Counted from the stretch's first letter, positions 16,901-25,591 are shown. The stretch: 64,000 nucleotides of DNA from Longibaculum muris (GCF_004343035.1 NZ_SMCQ01000003.1:62001-126000); one strand, 5' to 3'. Program-made: numbers and translations. The notes: generated by a model not told the origin, from the sequence alone.

Positions 16901-18037
16901 CTAAAACTGTTTTGTTAAATCAATGGCAGCTTTTACAATACCATCTATATTATAATATTTATATTGAGCTAATCTTCCTAATAAATAGAAATTTTCAAAT
17001 GGTTTCATTAAATCTACATACTTTTGATGCATCATAATGTTTTCTGGATTTAAAATCGCATAATAAGGAACTTGACGATTATCCTTATAAACTTCAGGAT
17101 ATTCTTTAATAATTGTCGTTCCTTGACAAAGTTGTCCAGTTAGATATTTAAACTCAGTAATACGCGTATAATCCTCACTCACAGTATAATTAACAACCCC
17201 TTTAGATTGATAATAATCTTGTGGATAATGTTCAAAATCAAAACGTAAAGAACGATATGGCAATTGACCTAAACGATTATCAAAAAACTCATCAATTGCT
17301 CCTGTAAAAATAATCTTTCCTTTAAACTCTTGATTCAGATAATAAATTTTATGATTTTCAAAATCAAAAGTTAAATCTTCCTTCGCATCTTTAGATAATT
17401 CTATATCAATATTTTCATGATCTAACATTCTTTCGAATAACTTTGTATAACCATCCTTAGGCATTCCTTGATACTTATCTTGAAAATAACGATTATCATA
17501 AGAAATTAAGACAGGCACACGAGCTGTGACACTTTGATCAACTTCTTCTGGTTTTTGATTCCATTGTTTCATTGTATATTTCAAGAAAATATTCTCATAA
17601 ACATATTGAGCAACTTCTTGAATTCCTTGTGATGAACTCTTTTGTAACTCTAAAATAGGAACCCTTGCATTTTCACCATATGTATCAATTAATTCTTGTT
17701 TTAATGCTTGTCCTTTTTCTTCACCAAAAACAATCATTAAAGTATTTAAGTTAAACGGAATAGGAATAATCTTTCCATAGACATTTCCAACAACTTCATG
17801 TTGATAATCATACCATGAAGTAAAACGTGATAAAAACTCAAAAACATCTTGATCATTTGTATGAAAAATATGTGGTCCATACTTATGAACTAAAATACCA
17901 TATTCATCATATTCATCATAACAGTTTCCGCCAATATGAGGACGTTTCTCTATGATTTTCACTTTTTCCCCACGTTCAGCTAAAATTCGAGCAACTGTAG
18001 CTCCCGCAAAACCACTTCCAATAATTAAAGTATCCAC
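16901..18037 (-). CDS. glf: UDP-galactopyranose mutase
   Basis: A 378-residue FAD enzyme that converts UDP-galactopyranose to UDP-galactofuranose. The N-terminal dinucleotide-binding motif is IIGSGFAGATVARIL; typical Glf segments include HIGGNCYDEYDE, YGPHIFHTND and FTGAIDEFFD. GTG 18037 stands 7 bases after AGAGGTGAG and gives the usual Glf N-terminus. An upstream ATG at 18061 overlaps the stop of the acetyltransferase gene (ATGA) and remains possible. Its presence implies that the cell makes a galactofuranose-containing surface polymer. Confidence 0.93.
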   Translation of the reverse strand: MDTLIIGSGFAGATVARILAERGEKVKIIEKRPHIGGNCYDEYDEYGILVHKYGPHIFHTNDQDVFEFLSRFTSWYDYQHEVVGNVYGKIIPIPFNLNTLMIVFGEEKGQALKQELIDTYGENARVPILELQKSSSQGIQEVAQYVYENIFLKYTMKQWNQKPEEVDQSVTARVPVLISYDNRYFQDKYQGMPKDGYTKLFERMLDHENIDIELSKDAKEDLTFDFENHKIYYLNQEFKGKIIFTGAIDEFFDNRLGQLPYRSLRFDFEHYPQDYYQSKGVVNYTVSEDYTRITEFKYLTGQLCQGTTIIKEYPEVYKDNRQVPYYAILNPENIMMHQKYVDLMKPFENFYLLGRLAQYKYYNIDGIVKAAIDLTKQF

Positions 18038-18057
18038 ATTCTCACCTCTATCGTCTA

Positions 18058-18651
18058 TCATATCATAATCTTCTTGCTTTGAACATACTCATTTTGTAAA
18101 GTCGATTCAATTTGTATTGATGGAATCTTAGAAAAAGGGATAACTGGTAAAACCATATTTGAATTCCCAATGTGTTTTTCCATCCATACCATATCATGCC
18201 ATTGATTAAACTTATAACCACAGGCATGAAAACATCCAACATATGAAAAACCTTGCAATTCATGAAATCTCTCACTTTTTTCATTAGGATGTGTAATACA
18301 AGCATAAACATTTTGAATATTCATCATTTTTAAAATAGCTATTAAATGTTGATAAAGTATTTGCCCATAACTGCGTCCATGGGTATGACTATCAACATAG
18401 ATAGAAAGCTCACAATCCCAATCATATGCCTGACGACTAGCAAAAGAGCCAGCATAAGCATAACCAACAAGCTTGCCTTGATCTATTAATACCAAATAAG
18501 GATATTTTTCTAAAGTTGTCATGATGCGTCTTTGCATTTGTGCAAGACTAGGAACATCATATTCAAAAGTTATATTTGTTTTTTCAACATAAGGTGCATA
18601 AATCGCTAAAATAGCTTCTGCATCTTGTATTGAGGCCACTCGTACTTCCAT
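18058..18651 (-). CDS. GNAT-family N-acetyltransferase (phosphinothricin-type)
   Basis: A 197-residue GNAT protein. The start EVRVASIQDAEAILAIYAPY and the segment NITFEYD resemble phosphinothricin acetyltransferase-like proteins. The acetyl-CoA loop is degenerate (HTHGRSYGQILYQHL). The C-terminal 40 residues are extra and unassigned. It is the first gene of the operon with glf, the glycosyltransferase and PAP2. It could act on an amino sugar or amino acid; the substrate cannot be named. Confidence 0.8.
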   Translation of the reverse strand: MEVRVASIQDAEAILAIYAPYVEKTNITFEYDVPSLAQMQRRIMTTLEKYPYLVLIDQGKLVGYAYAGSFASRQAYDWDCELSIYVDSHTHGRSYGQILYQHLIAILKMMNIQNVYACITHPNEKSERFHELQGFSYVGCFHACGYKFNQWHDMVWMEKHIGNSNMVLPVIPFSKIPSIQIESTLQNEYVQSKKIMI

Positions 18652-18730
18652 TGATTCCCCTCCTCAAATCTTCTCAATTATACCTCAATTCCTACCGTGG
18701 TGCAATGAAACCATTCAAAAGATTTTCTAA

Positions 18731-18763
18731 AGAAAAAAGAAACAAATTTTATCTTTTTGTTTC
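18731..18763 (-). terminator. Terminator after the exonuclease-BRCT gene
   Basis: Minus strand GAAACAAA...TTTGTTTC followed by TTTTTTC. It overlaps the end of the coding sequence. Confidence 0.6.
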
Positions 18764-19654
18764 TAATAATTTAAGATATTCATTTTCATGAATAATTTTT
18801 AAATCCTGTCCTTGTTTCATTAACTGTAATGCTTTTTTCACTTTTTTATTTTCTTTACCAAAACGAACTTTATGATAACCTTCTTTACCAATCACTAAAT
18901 AATTTGTTTGTGTACTCACCTGATGTGATGGTAAGCCACTCATTTGTTTGGTTTTTTCTTCTAAGATTTCTTTTGGCATCGAAAGCTTTCCAGTAAAACA
19001 AACAGATTGATGATACAATAAAGAATCAGTTCGTTCATTCATTTCTAATAATTGAGGAGCAACTTCTGCAGAAATAATATTACGATAATAGTTTTCTTTC
19101 ATTTCCCCAAATTCTAAACGAAATTTTTGATGTAAAGCGGTTATTGTGGAACAATCTTCATGCTTTAACATTTCAATTAAAATCTGCGCACATGCTTTAG
19201 CATCATCTAAAGCTTGATGAGCTTGAAAATTAAAACCAATCATTAATGATAACTCTTTAACATTATATTTATGTAAATGAGGATAAACCAAATGAGCTAA
19301 AACATTGGTACATGACATATAAAGATGAGGATAAGGAATACGATTTTGTTTAAAAGCCGCTCTTAAATTCATCATATCACCTTGAATATCATGTGAAACA
19401 ACAATTGATTCTTCAAAATAATGATGAATTTCCTGCCAAACTTCACTAAATGTTTTTTCTTTATAAAGTGATTTTGGTTTAATTTGATGAACTTTATAGC
19501 GATAAGCATCATAACTTAAATTTTTAGGTTTAATAAGTGAATAATAAGTGGAAGTAATTTCTCCATCAATGAGTTCAACAATCCCAATTGCACAAATACT
19601 TGCAGGATCTTGATTTAAAACCTCAATATCAAAAACTGTTATTCTTTCTTTCAT
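18749..19654 (-). CDS. DnaQ-like 3'-5' exonuclease fused to a BRCT domain
   Basis: A 301-residue protein. Residues 1-165 form a DEDD exonuclease: D9 and E11 in FDIEVLN, the second motif near SHDIQGDMMNL, and HQALDDA for the third acidic pair. Residues about 215-300 form a BRCT domain (SVCFTGKLSMPKE, TNYLVIG) like the one at the end of bacterial DNA ligases. Such fusions occur in Firmicutes and are assumed to take part in DNA repair or proofreading. It overlaps the RNase H gene by 4 bases (ATGA), so both nucleases are made together. Confidence 0.85.
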   Translation of the reverse strand: MKERITVFDIEVLNQDPASICAIGIVELIDGEITSTYYSLIKPKNLSYDAYRYKVHQIKPKSLYKEKTFSEVWQEIHHYFEESIVVSHDIQGDMMNLRAAFKQNRIPYPHLYMSCTNVLAHLVYPHLHKYNVKELSLMIGFNFQAHQALDDAKACAQILIEMLKHEDCSTITALHQKFRLEFGEMKENYYRNIISAEVAPQLLEMNERTDSLLYHQSVCFTGKLSMPKEILEEKTKQMSGLPSHQVSTQTNYLVIGKEGYHKVRFGKENKKVKKALQLMKQGQDLKIIHENEYLKLLETKR

Positions 19655-20238
19655 TGAATCCCCACTGCCTTCTTAGCTAATCCATCAGCCATTTCATTAT
19701 AGAAATCACCACTATGTGCTAATACTTTGATAAAAACAATATCAATATGTTGACGTGCTTCTTCAATAAACTTTTGATAAGCAATTGTTCCTTCTTTATT
19801 AGCTTTCCACATCTTATTTGCCCACTTTTCAATTCCTTCATAATCATAGTAAATACAAATCATTGGATAGTGATGTTCAATTGCATAATCAATAGCACAT
19901 CTTGCCCCAGCAATCTCACCAGCTACATTACGCATAGAAACATAAGCCAAGTGATGACCTTTACCATTATATTTTGCTATAACATTTTGTCCTTCCAATA
20001 AAACACAGCCATATCCATATTCTTTGGTTTTGATATTATAGCTACCATCTACATAAGCAATTAACCCATCAGCTGATGAAACAACTGGTGATTCATCTAA
20101 AAAAGTTAAAGCTTCTTCTTTTGATGCAAATGATTTATAAATAGCTCCTTTAAATCCTTTGACTTGTGCTTCACATTCCTTCCAGGAAGAAAATATTCCC
20201 GTTTGTCTCCCTTGTTTTACGGCATAAAATTTACTCAT
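19651..20238 (-). CDS. rnhA: Ribonuclease H with N-terminal viroplasmin domain
   Basis: A 195-residue protein that cleaves RNA in RNA-DNA hybrids. Residues 1-50 are a caulimovirus viroplasmin-type hybrid-binding domain (FYAVKQGRQTGIFSSWKECE). The RNase HI domain follows with catalytic residues in AYVDGSY, NVAGEIAGA, IYYDYEG and MADGLAKKA. ATG 20238 follows GGAGG; the in-frame ATG 20253 precedes that site. It is upstream of and overlaps the exonuclease-BRCT gene, and is divergent from pepT. Confidence 0.9.
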   Translation of the reverse strand: MSKFYAVKQGRQTGIFSSWKECEAQVKGFKGAIYKSFASKEEALTFLDESPVVSSADGLIAYVDGSYNIKTKEYGYGCVLLEGQNVIAKYNGKGHHLAYVSMRNVAGEIAGARCAIDYAIEHHYPMICIYYDYEGIEKWANKMWKANKEGTIAYQKFIEEARQHIDIVFIKVLAHSGDFYNEMADGLAKKAVGIQ

Positions 20239-20304
20239 CTTTAAAACCTCCATTGACCATTATAATAAGAAATCGGTCATTTGGCTAGTATAAATACAAT
20301 TATA

Positions 20305-20333
20305 TTGTGATGATTTTGAATTATTGATATAAT
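20305..20333 (+). promoter_or_regulatory. pepT promoter
   Basis: TTGTGA (20305-20310), a 17-base spacer and a perfect TATAAT (20328-20333), 22 bases before the start codon. Confidence 0.65.
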
Positions 20334-20355
20334 AATGTGGAAAGGAAGTTACATT

Positions 20356-21591
20356 ATGAAAATAGAAAATAGATTTTTAAAATATATAAGTTTTAATACC
20401 CAATCTGATTATTATTCCACAACAACACCTTCAACTGCTTGTCAAAAAGAACTCGCTGAATTTTTAGTTGAAGAAATGCGTATTTTAGGGTTGGTCAATG
20501 TACATATGAGTGAATATGGGGTTGTTTATGGTACAATTCCATCTAATAATGATCATCAAGGAGATGTGATTGGTTTTATTGCCCATATGGATACATCACC
20601 TGATGCCAGTGGGGAAAACATTCATCCTCAAGTCATCAGAGATTATGATGGTAAACGGATCACTTTACATGATGATTTTATCTTAGATCCTCAAGAATTT
20701 ACGGATTTACAAAAAGTCATTGGTCATGATCTTATTACAACTGATGGGACAACATTATTAGGTGCTGATGATAAAGCTGGTATTGCGATTATCATGAGTA
20801 TGGCTGAATATATGTTCAAACATCCTGAATTTAAACATAATGATATTCAAATTGCTTTTACCCCAGATGAAGAAGTTGGACGAGGAACAGAACATTTTGA
20901 TATTGAAACATTTCACGCCGATTATGCTTATACAATTGATGGTGGAGATATCAATGAATTTTATTTTGAAAACTTTAATGCTTATCAAGTGCTTGTAGAA
21001 ATTACTGGTAAATCTATTCATCCTGGTAGTGCTAAAAACAAAATGATTAATTCTTTAGAAGTTGCTCAAACTTTTAATCAACTTTTACCAATTCAACAAA
21101 GACCTGAATTTACTGAAGGTTATGAAGGATTTCATCATTTGAATCATATGCAGGGAACTTGTGAAAAAACACGTTTAGAATATATTGTCAGAAATCATGA
21201 TTATTTAAAATTAAAAAATCAAATTAATGATTTTAAACGTATTCAAGCTTATTTAAATAGTCTTTATGGTTATGAACTGGTTGATGTAACCATTCATGAA
21301 CAATATTTAAATATGAAAGATGTCTTAAAAGATTATCCTGAAATTGTTGAACAAGTAGAAATAGCTATGCAAGATGTTGGTCTCCATCCAACAATAGTGC
21401 CAATTCGTGGAGGAACAGATGGTGCTCGACTTTCTTATCAAGGATTACCTTGTCCTAATCTTGGAACGGGTGGTTTCTATTGTCATGGTCCATATGAATT
21501 TGTTTCAATTACGATGATGAAAAAAGGTGTAGAGTTATTATTAAGATTAATTAGAAATAATGTTTACGAAAAACAAGATATTCCTTTCTAA
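20356..21591 (+). CDS. pepT: Tripeptidase PepT (M20 family)
   Basis: A 411-residue cytosolic zinc aminopeptidase that releases the N-terminal residue of tripeptides. Zinc and catalytic motifs are IAHMDTSPDASG (H77, D79), LLGADDKAGIA (D138) and FTPDEEVGRGTEHFD; YTIDGGDINEF is typical of PepT. ATG 20356 follows GGAAAGGAAG; the earlier in-frame ATG is not preferred. It is a single-gene transcript with its own promoter and terminator. Confidence 0.95.
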   Translation: MKIENRFLKYISFNTQSDYYSTTTPSTACQKELAEFLVEEMRILGLVNVHMSEYGVVYGTIPSNNDHQGDVIGFIAHMDTSPDASGENIHPQVIRDYDGKRITLHDDFILDPQEFTDLQKVIGHDLITTDGTTLLGADDKAGIAIIMSMAEYMFKHPEFKHNDIQIAFTPDEEVGRGTEHFDIETFHADYAYTIDGGDINEFYFENFNAYQVLVEITGKSIHPGSAKNKMINSLEVAQTFNQLLPIQQRPEFTEGYEGFHHLNHMQGTCEKTRLEYIVRNHDYLKLKNQINDFKRIQAYLNSLYGYELVDVTIHEQYLNMKDVLKDYPEIVEQVEIAMQDVGLHPTIVPIRGGTDGARLSYQGLPCPNLGTGGFYCHGPYEFVSITMMKKGVELLLRLIRNNVYEKQDIPF

Positions 21592-21592
21592 C

Positions 21593-21617
21593 AAAGAGAT
21601 GGTGACATCTCTTTTTC
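21593..21617 (+). terminator. pepT terminator
   Basis: AAAGAGATG-GTGA-CATCTCTTTTTC directly after the stop codon. Confidence 0.8.
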
Positions 21618-21666
21618 TATGTTTTTTATTCATATTATGATAAAATAAGACAAAGAGGTGAACTGT

Positions 21667-22563
21667 ATGCGATGTTTGTTTATTGTTAATCCAAGTTCAG
21701 GAACAAAGACAATTCAAAAGAGACTTGATAAAATTATTGGTCAAATGGTTCTTCAACAAATTGTTAATCATGTTGATGTGTTCTATACCCAAAAGAAAAA
21801 TGATGCTTATCAGCAATGTCTTACTTTAAATCCTAGTGATTATGATTTTATTGTTAGTGTTGGTGGCGATGGAACGGTTAATGAAATCATTAGTGGAATG
21901 ATTGAAAAAAATTTAGAAATACCGCTTGCGATATTGCCAGGAGGAACGGTTAATGACTTTGCTAATCATCTATCTTTGCCAAGTACATCACGTCAATTTA
22001 TTCAAATGCTCAAAGACTTCCATACAATGAAAGTAGATGTTGGTAAAGTGAATAATGGATATTTTGCGAATGTGATTGCTGGGGGAATGTTTAGCGATAT
22101 TAGCTTTCAAGTTTCTAAAACTGATAAAGAAAGATTTGGTCCATTAGCTTATTATGTCAATGGAATAAGACAGCTCCCGACTCAACTTCATACTTCATTA
22201 CATTTAAAAGTGAAAACTGAAAATGAAGAATTTGAGGAAGATGCTCGTTTATTCATGATTACAAACACATCCCAAGTTGGTGGTTTTAAAGATATAACAC
22301 CACATGCTTCGATTCAAGATGGACAACTAGATTTATTGATTATAAAAAAATGTTCTGCTACAGATATGATATCTCTATTTAAAGATTATAAATTAAATGC
22401 GCATGAAAAAAGTCCATTCATTCGCTATATTCAAGCTAAAGAAATGACGATTGAATGTGATAAGGATATTATTTATGATGTTGATGGAGAAGAAGGAACA
22501 ACTTTTCCTATCCATGTCACAGTGGCAAAGCATGCCTTAAATATTATTATTCCGCATTATTAA
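21667..22563 (+). CDS. Diacylglycerol kinase-type lipid kinase (YegS/BmrU/DgkB family)
   Basis: A 298-residue DAGK-catalytic-domain protein with the nucleotide-binding loop SVGGDGTVNEII (GGDGT at 66-70) and LPGGTVNDFANHL. The family phosphorylates diacylglycerol or related lipids, returning diacylglycerol to phospholipid synthesis. ATG 21667 follows AGAGGTG; the in-frame GTG at 21658 lies within that site. Distinguishing DgkB from YegS/BmrU types would need a phylogeny. Confidence 0.88.
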   Translation: MRCLFIVNPSSGTKTIQKRLDKIIGQMVLQQIVNHVDVFYTQKKNDAYQQCLTLNPSDYDFIVSVGGDGTVNEIISGMIEKNLEIPLAILPGGTVNDFANHLSLPSTSRQFIQMLKDFHTMKVDVGKVNNGYFANVIAGGMFSDISFQVSKTDKERFGPLAYYVNGIRQLPTQLHTSLHLKVKTENEEFEEDARLFMITNTSQVGGFKDITPHASIQDGQLDLLIIKKCSATDMISLFKDYKLNAHEKSPFIRYIQAKEMTIECDKDIIYDVDGEEGTTFPIHVTVAKHALNIIIPHY

Positions 22564-22599
22564 AAGCTGCAACGATTTTAAATCGTTACAGCTTTTTTA
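22562..22599 (+). terminator. Terminator after the lipid kinase gene
   Basis: AAAAGCTG-C-AACGATTT-TA-AAATCGTT-A-CAGCTTTTTT, a long stem followed by T residues. Confidence 0.85.
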
Positions 22600-22695
22600 T
22601 TGATGATCAATTTTACAAACAAGATTTTTGGCTTATATCTCATTTCCTATGATATGTTTTCTTCCAATCTTGATTCCCTTCTTTTCATTTTTAAA

Positions 22696-22722
22696 CAAAA
22701 AAAAGACAGAATCATTTCTGTC
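22696..22722 (-). terminator. Terminator of the PadR envelope operon
   Basis: Minus strand GACAGAA-ATGA-TTCTGTC followed by eight T, directly after the PspC gene. Confidence 0.8.
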
Positions 22723-22731
22723 TCACATATT

Positions 22732-22926
22732 TTATTGATAAGGATTTTTAGGAATAATAATTGCTCCTACAAGATAAGCTAATAATCCAGAACCCCAACC
22801 AAAGATTAATACCACTGCAATTAATCTCACAATCGTTGGATCAATATCAAAATATTCAGCAATACCTCCACAAACACCACAAATCATAACATCTCGTCTA
22901 GATCTATATAATCTTTTACTATTCAT
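22732..22926 (-). CDS. pspC: PspC-domain membrane protein
   Basis: A 64-residue protein made almost only of a PspC domain: RLYRSRRDVMICGVCGGIAE, then YFDIDPTIVRL and a hydrophobic segment ending in IIIPKNP. PspC proteins are inner-membrane components of envelope stress sensing. It is the last gene of a four-gene operon with a PadR regulator, a DUF1700 protein and a DUF4097 protein, three bases after the previous gene. Confidence 0.9.
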   Translation of the reverse strand: MNSKRLYRSRRDVMICGVCGGIAEYFDIDPTIVRLIAVVLIFGWGSGLLAYLVGAIIIPKNPYQ

Positions 22927-22929
22927 TAT

Positions 22930-23718
22930 CTATTCCTCCATTTCTATTTCAACATTGCCAAAACCAACATCAACTTTTATTTCTTTTTGATGAGTTGAAT
23001 GCATTGACTCTCTATCAGCAATTCCTGAAAAACGCTGACTGCCTATTTTCGCATTTCCTAAACCAACATCAACATCATAATGGTAATCTTCTTCTTTACC
23101 ATTTAATACTATTTTAGCATTTCCCATGCCAACGTCAACTTTTAATTTCTCATGAATTGAAAGATTATCAATATATGTCTGTCCCATTCCTGTATCAGTT
23201 TTTAAATCTTGAGCATTAAGACCATGAACTCTTAAATTTCCAGCTGCTGTTGCAAGTTTAATTGAATCAGCACTTAAATTAATAACTTTAACATTACCAG
23301 CATTTGTTTCAACCTTAGCATAATCAAATTGGTGATGCGCAGGAACATAAACATCAATAATAGATTTATCTCGACTTCCCCAATCAAACCAATAATGTGG
23401 CTGTTTAATAACCAGGCGATTCTGATCTTGATAAACTTCAAATCCACTATAAATTTGTTTTGCATCAACAACAACATGATTTAAATCATGACTTTCATGA
23501 AATTCTATTTGCGCTTTATATAATTCTACTTTTAATTCATTCACAGATTCATTTGATTCAAAATGTCTATCTCCAATTTCTTTAGAATGCCATTGCCAAT
23601 GGAAAAAACTTAATCCAGTCATTTCATTCATCTCATTAATTCCATTTAAACTCATTCCACCAATAATAAAACAAATCCCTAAACCCAAACAAATCAAAAC
23701 CTTATATATTGTTTTCAT
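22930..23718 (-). CDS. DUF4097-type membrane-anchored beta-helix protein
   Basis: A 262-residue protein with an N-terminal membrane anchor (YKVLICLGLGICFIIGGM) and an outer part of repeating short strands (VKVINLSADSIKLATAAGN, KVDVGMGNAKIVLNG, VDVGLGNAKIG, VDVGFGNVEIEM), the signature of DUF4097/DUF4098 repeats. ATG 23718 follows AAGGGGTG, and the previous gene ends one base before it. The family typically accompanies PspC, DUF1700 and PadR genes and is presumed to have an envelope-stress role. It resembles LiaG-like proteins. Confidence 0.8.
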   Translation of the reverse strand: MKTIYKVLICLGLGICFIIGGMSLNGINEMNEMTGLSFFHWQWHSKEIGDRHFESNESVNELKVELYKAQIEFHESHDLNHVVVDAKQIYSGFEVYQDQNRLVIKQPHYWFDWGSRDKSIIDVYVPAHHQFDYAKVETNAGNVKVINLSADSIKLATAAGNLRVHGLNAQDLKTDTGMGQTYIDNLSIHEKLKVDVGMGNAKIVLNGKEEDYHYDVDVGLGNAKIGSQRFSGIADRESMHSTHQKEIKVDVGFGNVEIEMEE

Positions 23719-23719
23719 A

Positions 23720-24460
23720 TTAGACACCCCTTGGGTGGAATATTTTTCCAAGCCCATCTGCAATCGCATTGATTATTGTAGGAATACAATCCTTAAAAAA
23801 CCATGCTGCAACTTTCCCAAAAATACTTCCTAATGCCATTAAAACAAATCCAATACCAATACATATAAAACCCGCTCCTGGTAAAACAAAGATATTTGCA
23901 ATTCCTACCACAATCATAACAACGGATGCAATATAGAAAATAAAGGTAATAATCCAAAATCCAAAAATCAAACAAAAGAATAAAGTAATAATCGAAAAAC
24001 CAACACCAAATAATCCCCCAAAAATACCACCAATCACATGAAAAATAGAAAATGAAAATGGTACACATGCAAGCAAAGCTAAAACAATTAAAATCAAACG
24101 ATCTCTTGAATCCATTTCATTCCATCGATTATGCATTTGACTCTCCTGCTTTTTCTCTTTCTTTGATTTTTTCGCTTTCTTATCATCAACATCAATCACT
24201 TCATAATTTTGCGTATATTGATCATTAGAAAATCCTTCATTACCAGCATAAATATGTTCATCAAAATGACCTTTTAAACCATCCTTGATAATCGCTGCAA
24301 CACGTGCTGGACTATCTAATTCTTCAATCACTTGACTTTCATTCATACTTCCTGCTTCATCAAAATAGTTTTCATAAAACGCTAAAGCTTCTTCGCGTTC
24401 TTCATCACTAATATCCTGCAGTAAAAACTCCAATTCCTTCATAAATTCTTTTCTAGTCAT
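23720..24460 (-). CDS. DUF1700 (HAAS-domain) membrane protein
   Basis: A 246-residue protein. The N-terminal helical HAAS/DUF1700 signature is TRKEFMKELEFLLQDI with EEREEALAFYENYFDEAG; a charged linker with KKAKKSKKEKK follows, then four to five glycine-rich transmembrane helices. ATG 24460 overlaps the end of the PadR gene by 8 bases; an earlier ATG at 24478 is less likely. DUF1700 proteins typically form a module with PadR regulators in Firmicutes and are thought to modulate envelope homeostasis. Confidence 0.85.
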   Translation of the reverse strand: MTRKEFMKELEFLLQDISDEEREEALAFYENYFDEAGSMNESQVIEELDSPARVAAIIKDGLKGHFDEHIYAGNEGFSNDQYTQNYEVIDVDDKKAKKSKKEKKQESQMHNRWNEMDSRDRLILIVLALLACVPFSFSIFHVIGGIFGGLFGVGFSIITLFFCLIFGFWIITFIFYIASVVMIVVGIANIFVLPGAGFICIGIGFVLMALGSIFGKVAAWFFKDCIPTIINAIADGLGKIFHPRGV

Positions 24461-24779
24461 TTTGATATCCCCCATCAAATAATTTATTAATCTTCAATGT
24501 ATATTCATACCATTCACGTTTATACATATTCAATTGAACAATACCCGTATTCGTTATCTTATAATAACGACGATTTCTACCTTGAAACTCTTTATCATAA
24601 CTCTCTAAACATCCATCTTTTAATAATCGTCTTAAAACTGGATAGAGCGTTGATTCACTGACACTTATAACAGCTTGAACATCCTGAGTAATTTTATAAC
24701 CATATGTTCCCTCTTTATCTCTTGAGACAACTGATAACACAATTGCATCCAATAATGCTGCCCCTGTATTAAATATCAT
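24453..24779 (-). CDS. PadR-family transcriptional regulator
   Basis: A 108-residue winged-helix protein: AALLDAIVLSVVSRDKEGTY, GYKITQD, VSESTLYPVLRRLLKDGCLE and GRNRRYYKITNTG form the PadR fold. It is the first gene of the operon with DUF1700, DUF4097 and PspC genes. A 16-bp near-palindrome lies in the spacer of its own promoter, so the operon is probably autorepressed. The inducer is unknown; PadR proteins of this subgroup often respond to envelope-active compounds. Confidence 0.9.
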   Translation of the reverse strand: MIFNTGAALLDAIVLSVVSRDKEGTYGYKITQDVQAVISVSESTLYPVLRRLLKDGCLESYDKEFQGRNRRYYKITNTGIVQLNMYKREWYEYTLKINKLFDGGYQND

Positions 24780-24803
24780 TCAATCACCTTCTTTTCATAT
24801 AAT

Positions 24804-24832
24804 ACTATACGTCATATAATATTGTATGTCAA
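24804..24832 (-). promoter_or_regulatory. Promoter of the PadR operon
   Basis: Minus strand TTGACA (24832-24827), a 17-base spacer and TATAGT (24809-24804), 25 bases before the PadR start. Confidence 0.8.
24813..24828. promoter_or_regulatory. Probable PadR operator
   Basis: CATATAATATTGTATG is a 16-bp inverted repeat (14 of 16 positions symmetric) lying in the spacer between -35 and -10. Bound regulator here would block RNA polymerase. Confidence 0.6.
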
Positions 24833-24841
24833 CATATAAAT

Positions 24842-24866
24842 AAAAAAACTTCATGAGAAGTTTTTT
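24842..24866 (-). terminator. Terminator of the XRE gene
   Basis: AAAAAACTTC-ATGA-GAAGTTTTTT, a 10-bp stem overlapping the stop codon; it works in both directions. Confidence 0.75.
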
Positions 24867-25591
24867 CGATGATCTATATAATGTGCAATTGCATAATAAC
24901 AAGGCACAGTTAAAAAGATAATCCAAGCTGGATGCCACAAATACTGGGTAAAGCCATACCAAAGAAAAATCATTAAAGCCAAAACAGGATAAGCAAAATG
25001 TGATAACTTTCTTTTACGAATAGCACTTGCTAGTGAACTAAATAGAGGAATTATAAATAATATAATCCATGTGGGATGCCATTGTCCGGTCATAACGACA
25101 TAAATTAAATATCCTAAAAAGACAATTGTTCCAAAAGGAAACTCATAACGATGTTCATATTTAAAATCATCCCAATCTTTCTTTTCACGTTTTTTTCCAT
25201 TAATATAAACACCATCTTCATCAATATCAACTTTATCTCCACCCTTTTCATGAACATGAATACCTTTCCATGAAACATGAACTTCATCACCAGTATTTTC
25301 TTTAACATGTATTCCATCCATTCCAATATGCACATATTTTTCTGGTTGTTCATCCTCTTGAGATTCCGGCTTTTCTTCTTTTGTTGTTGGTTCATGCAAC
25401 AACAATTCATCTAATGATATATCATAAAGTTTAGCTAATTCTATAAGATTATCTGTATCAGGTGATGCCTCAGCTCTTTCCCATTTACTCACAGCTTGTC
25501 GACTAATTCCTAATTCCTGTGCTAATGCTTCTTGTGATAAACCTTTTTCTTTTCTTAATTGTAATAATTTATTGGCAATTTCTATATTCAT
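24851..25591 (-). CDS. XRE-type helix-turn-helix regulator with membrane C-terminus
   Basis: A 246-residue protein. Residues 1-65 are a Cro/CI-type HTH (LRKEKGLSQEALAQELGISR and QAVSKWERAEASPD). A middle segment repeats short strands (MDGIHVKENTGDEVHV, WKGIHVHEKGGDKVDI, EDGVYING), reminiscent of the DUF4097 repeats of the neighbouring operon. The C-terminus has three or four transmembrane helices. It is probably a membrane-tethered sensor-regulator of envelope genes. Paired GAAACTATTG repeats lie upstream. Confidence 0.85.
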   Translation of the reverse strand: MNIEIANKLLQLRKEKGLSQEALAQELGISRQAVSKWERAEASPDTDNLIELAKLYDISLDELLLHEPTTKEEKPESQEDEQPEKYVHIGMDGIHVKENTGDEVHVSWKGIHVHEKGGDKVDIDEDGVYINGKKREKKDWDDFKYEHRYEFPFGTIVFLGYLIYVVMTGQWHPTWIILFIIPLFSSLASAIRKRKLSHFAYPVLALMIFLWYGFTQYLWHPAWIIFLTVPCYYAIAHYIDHRKNFS

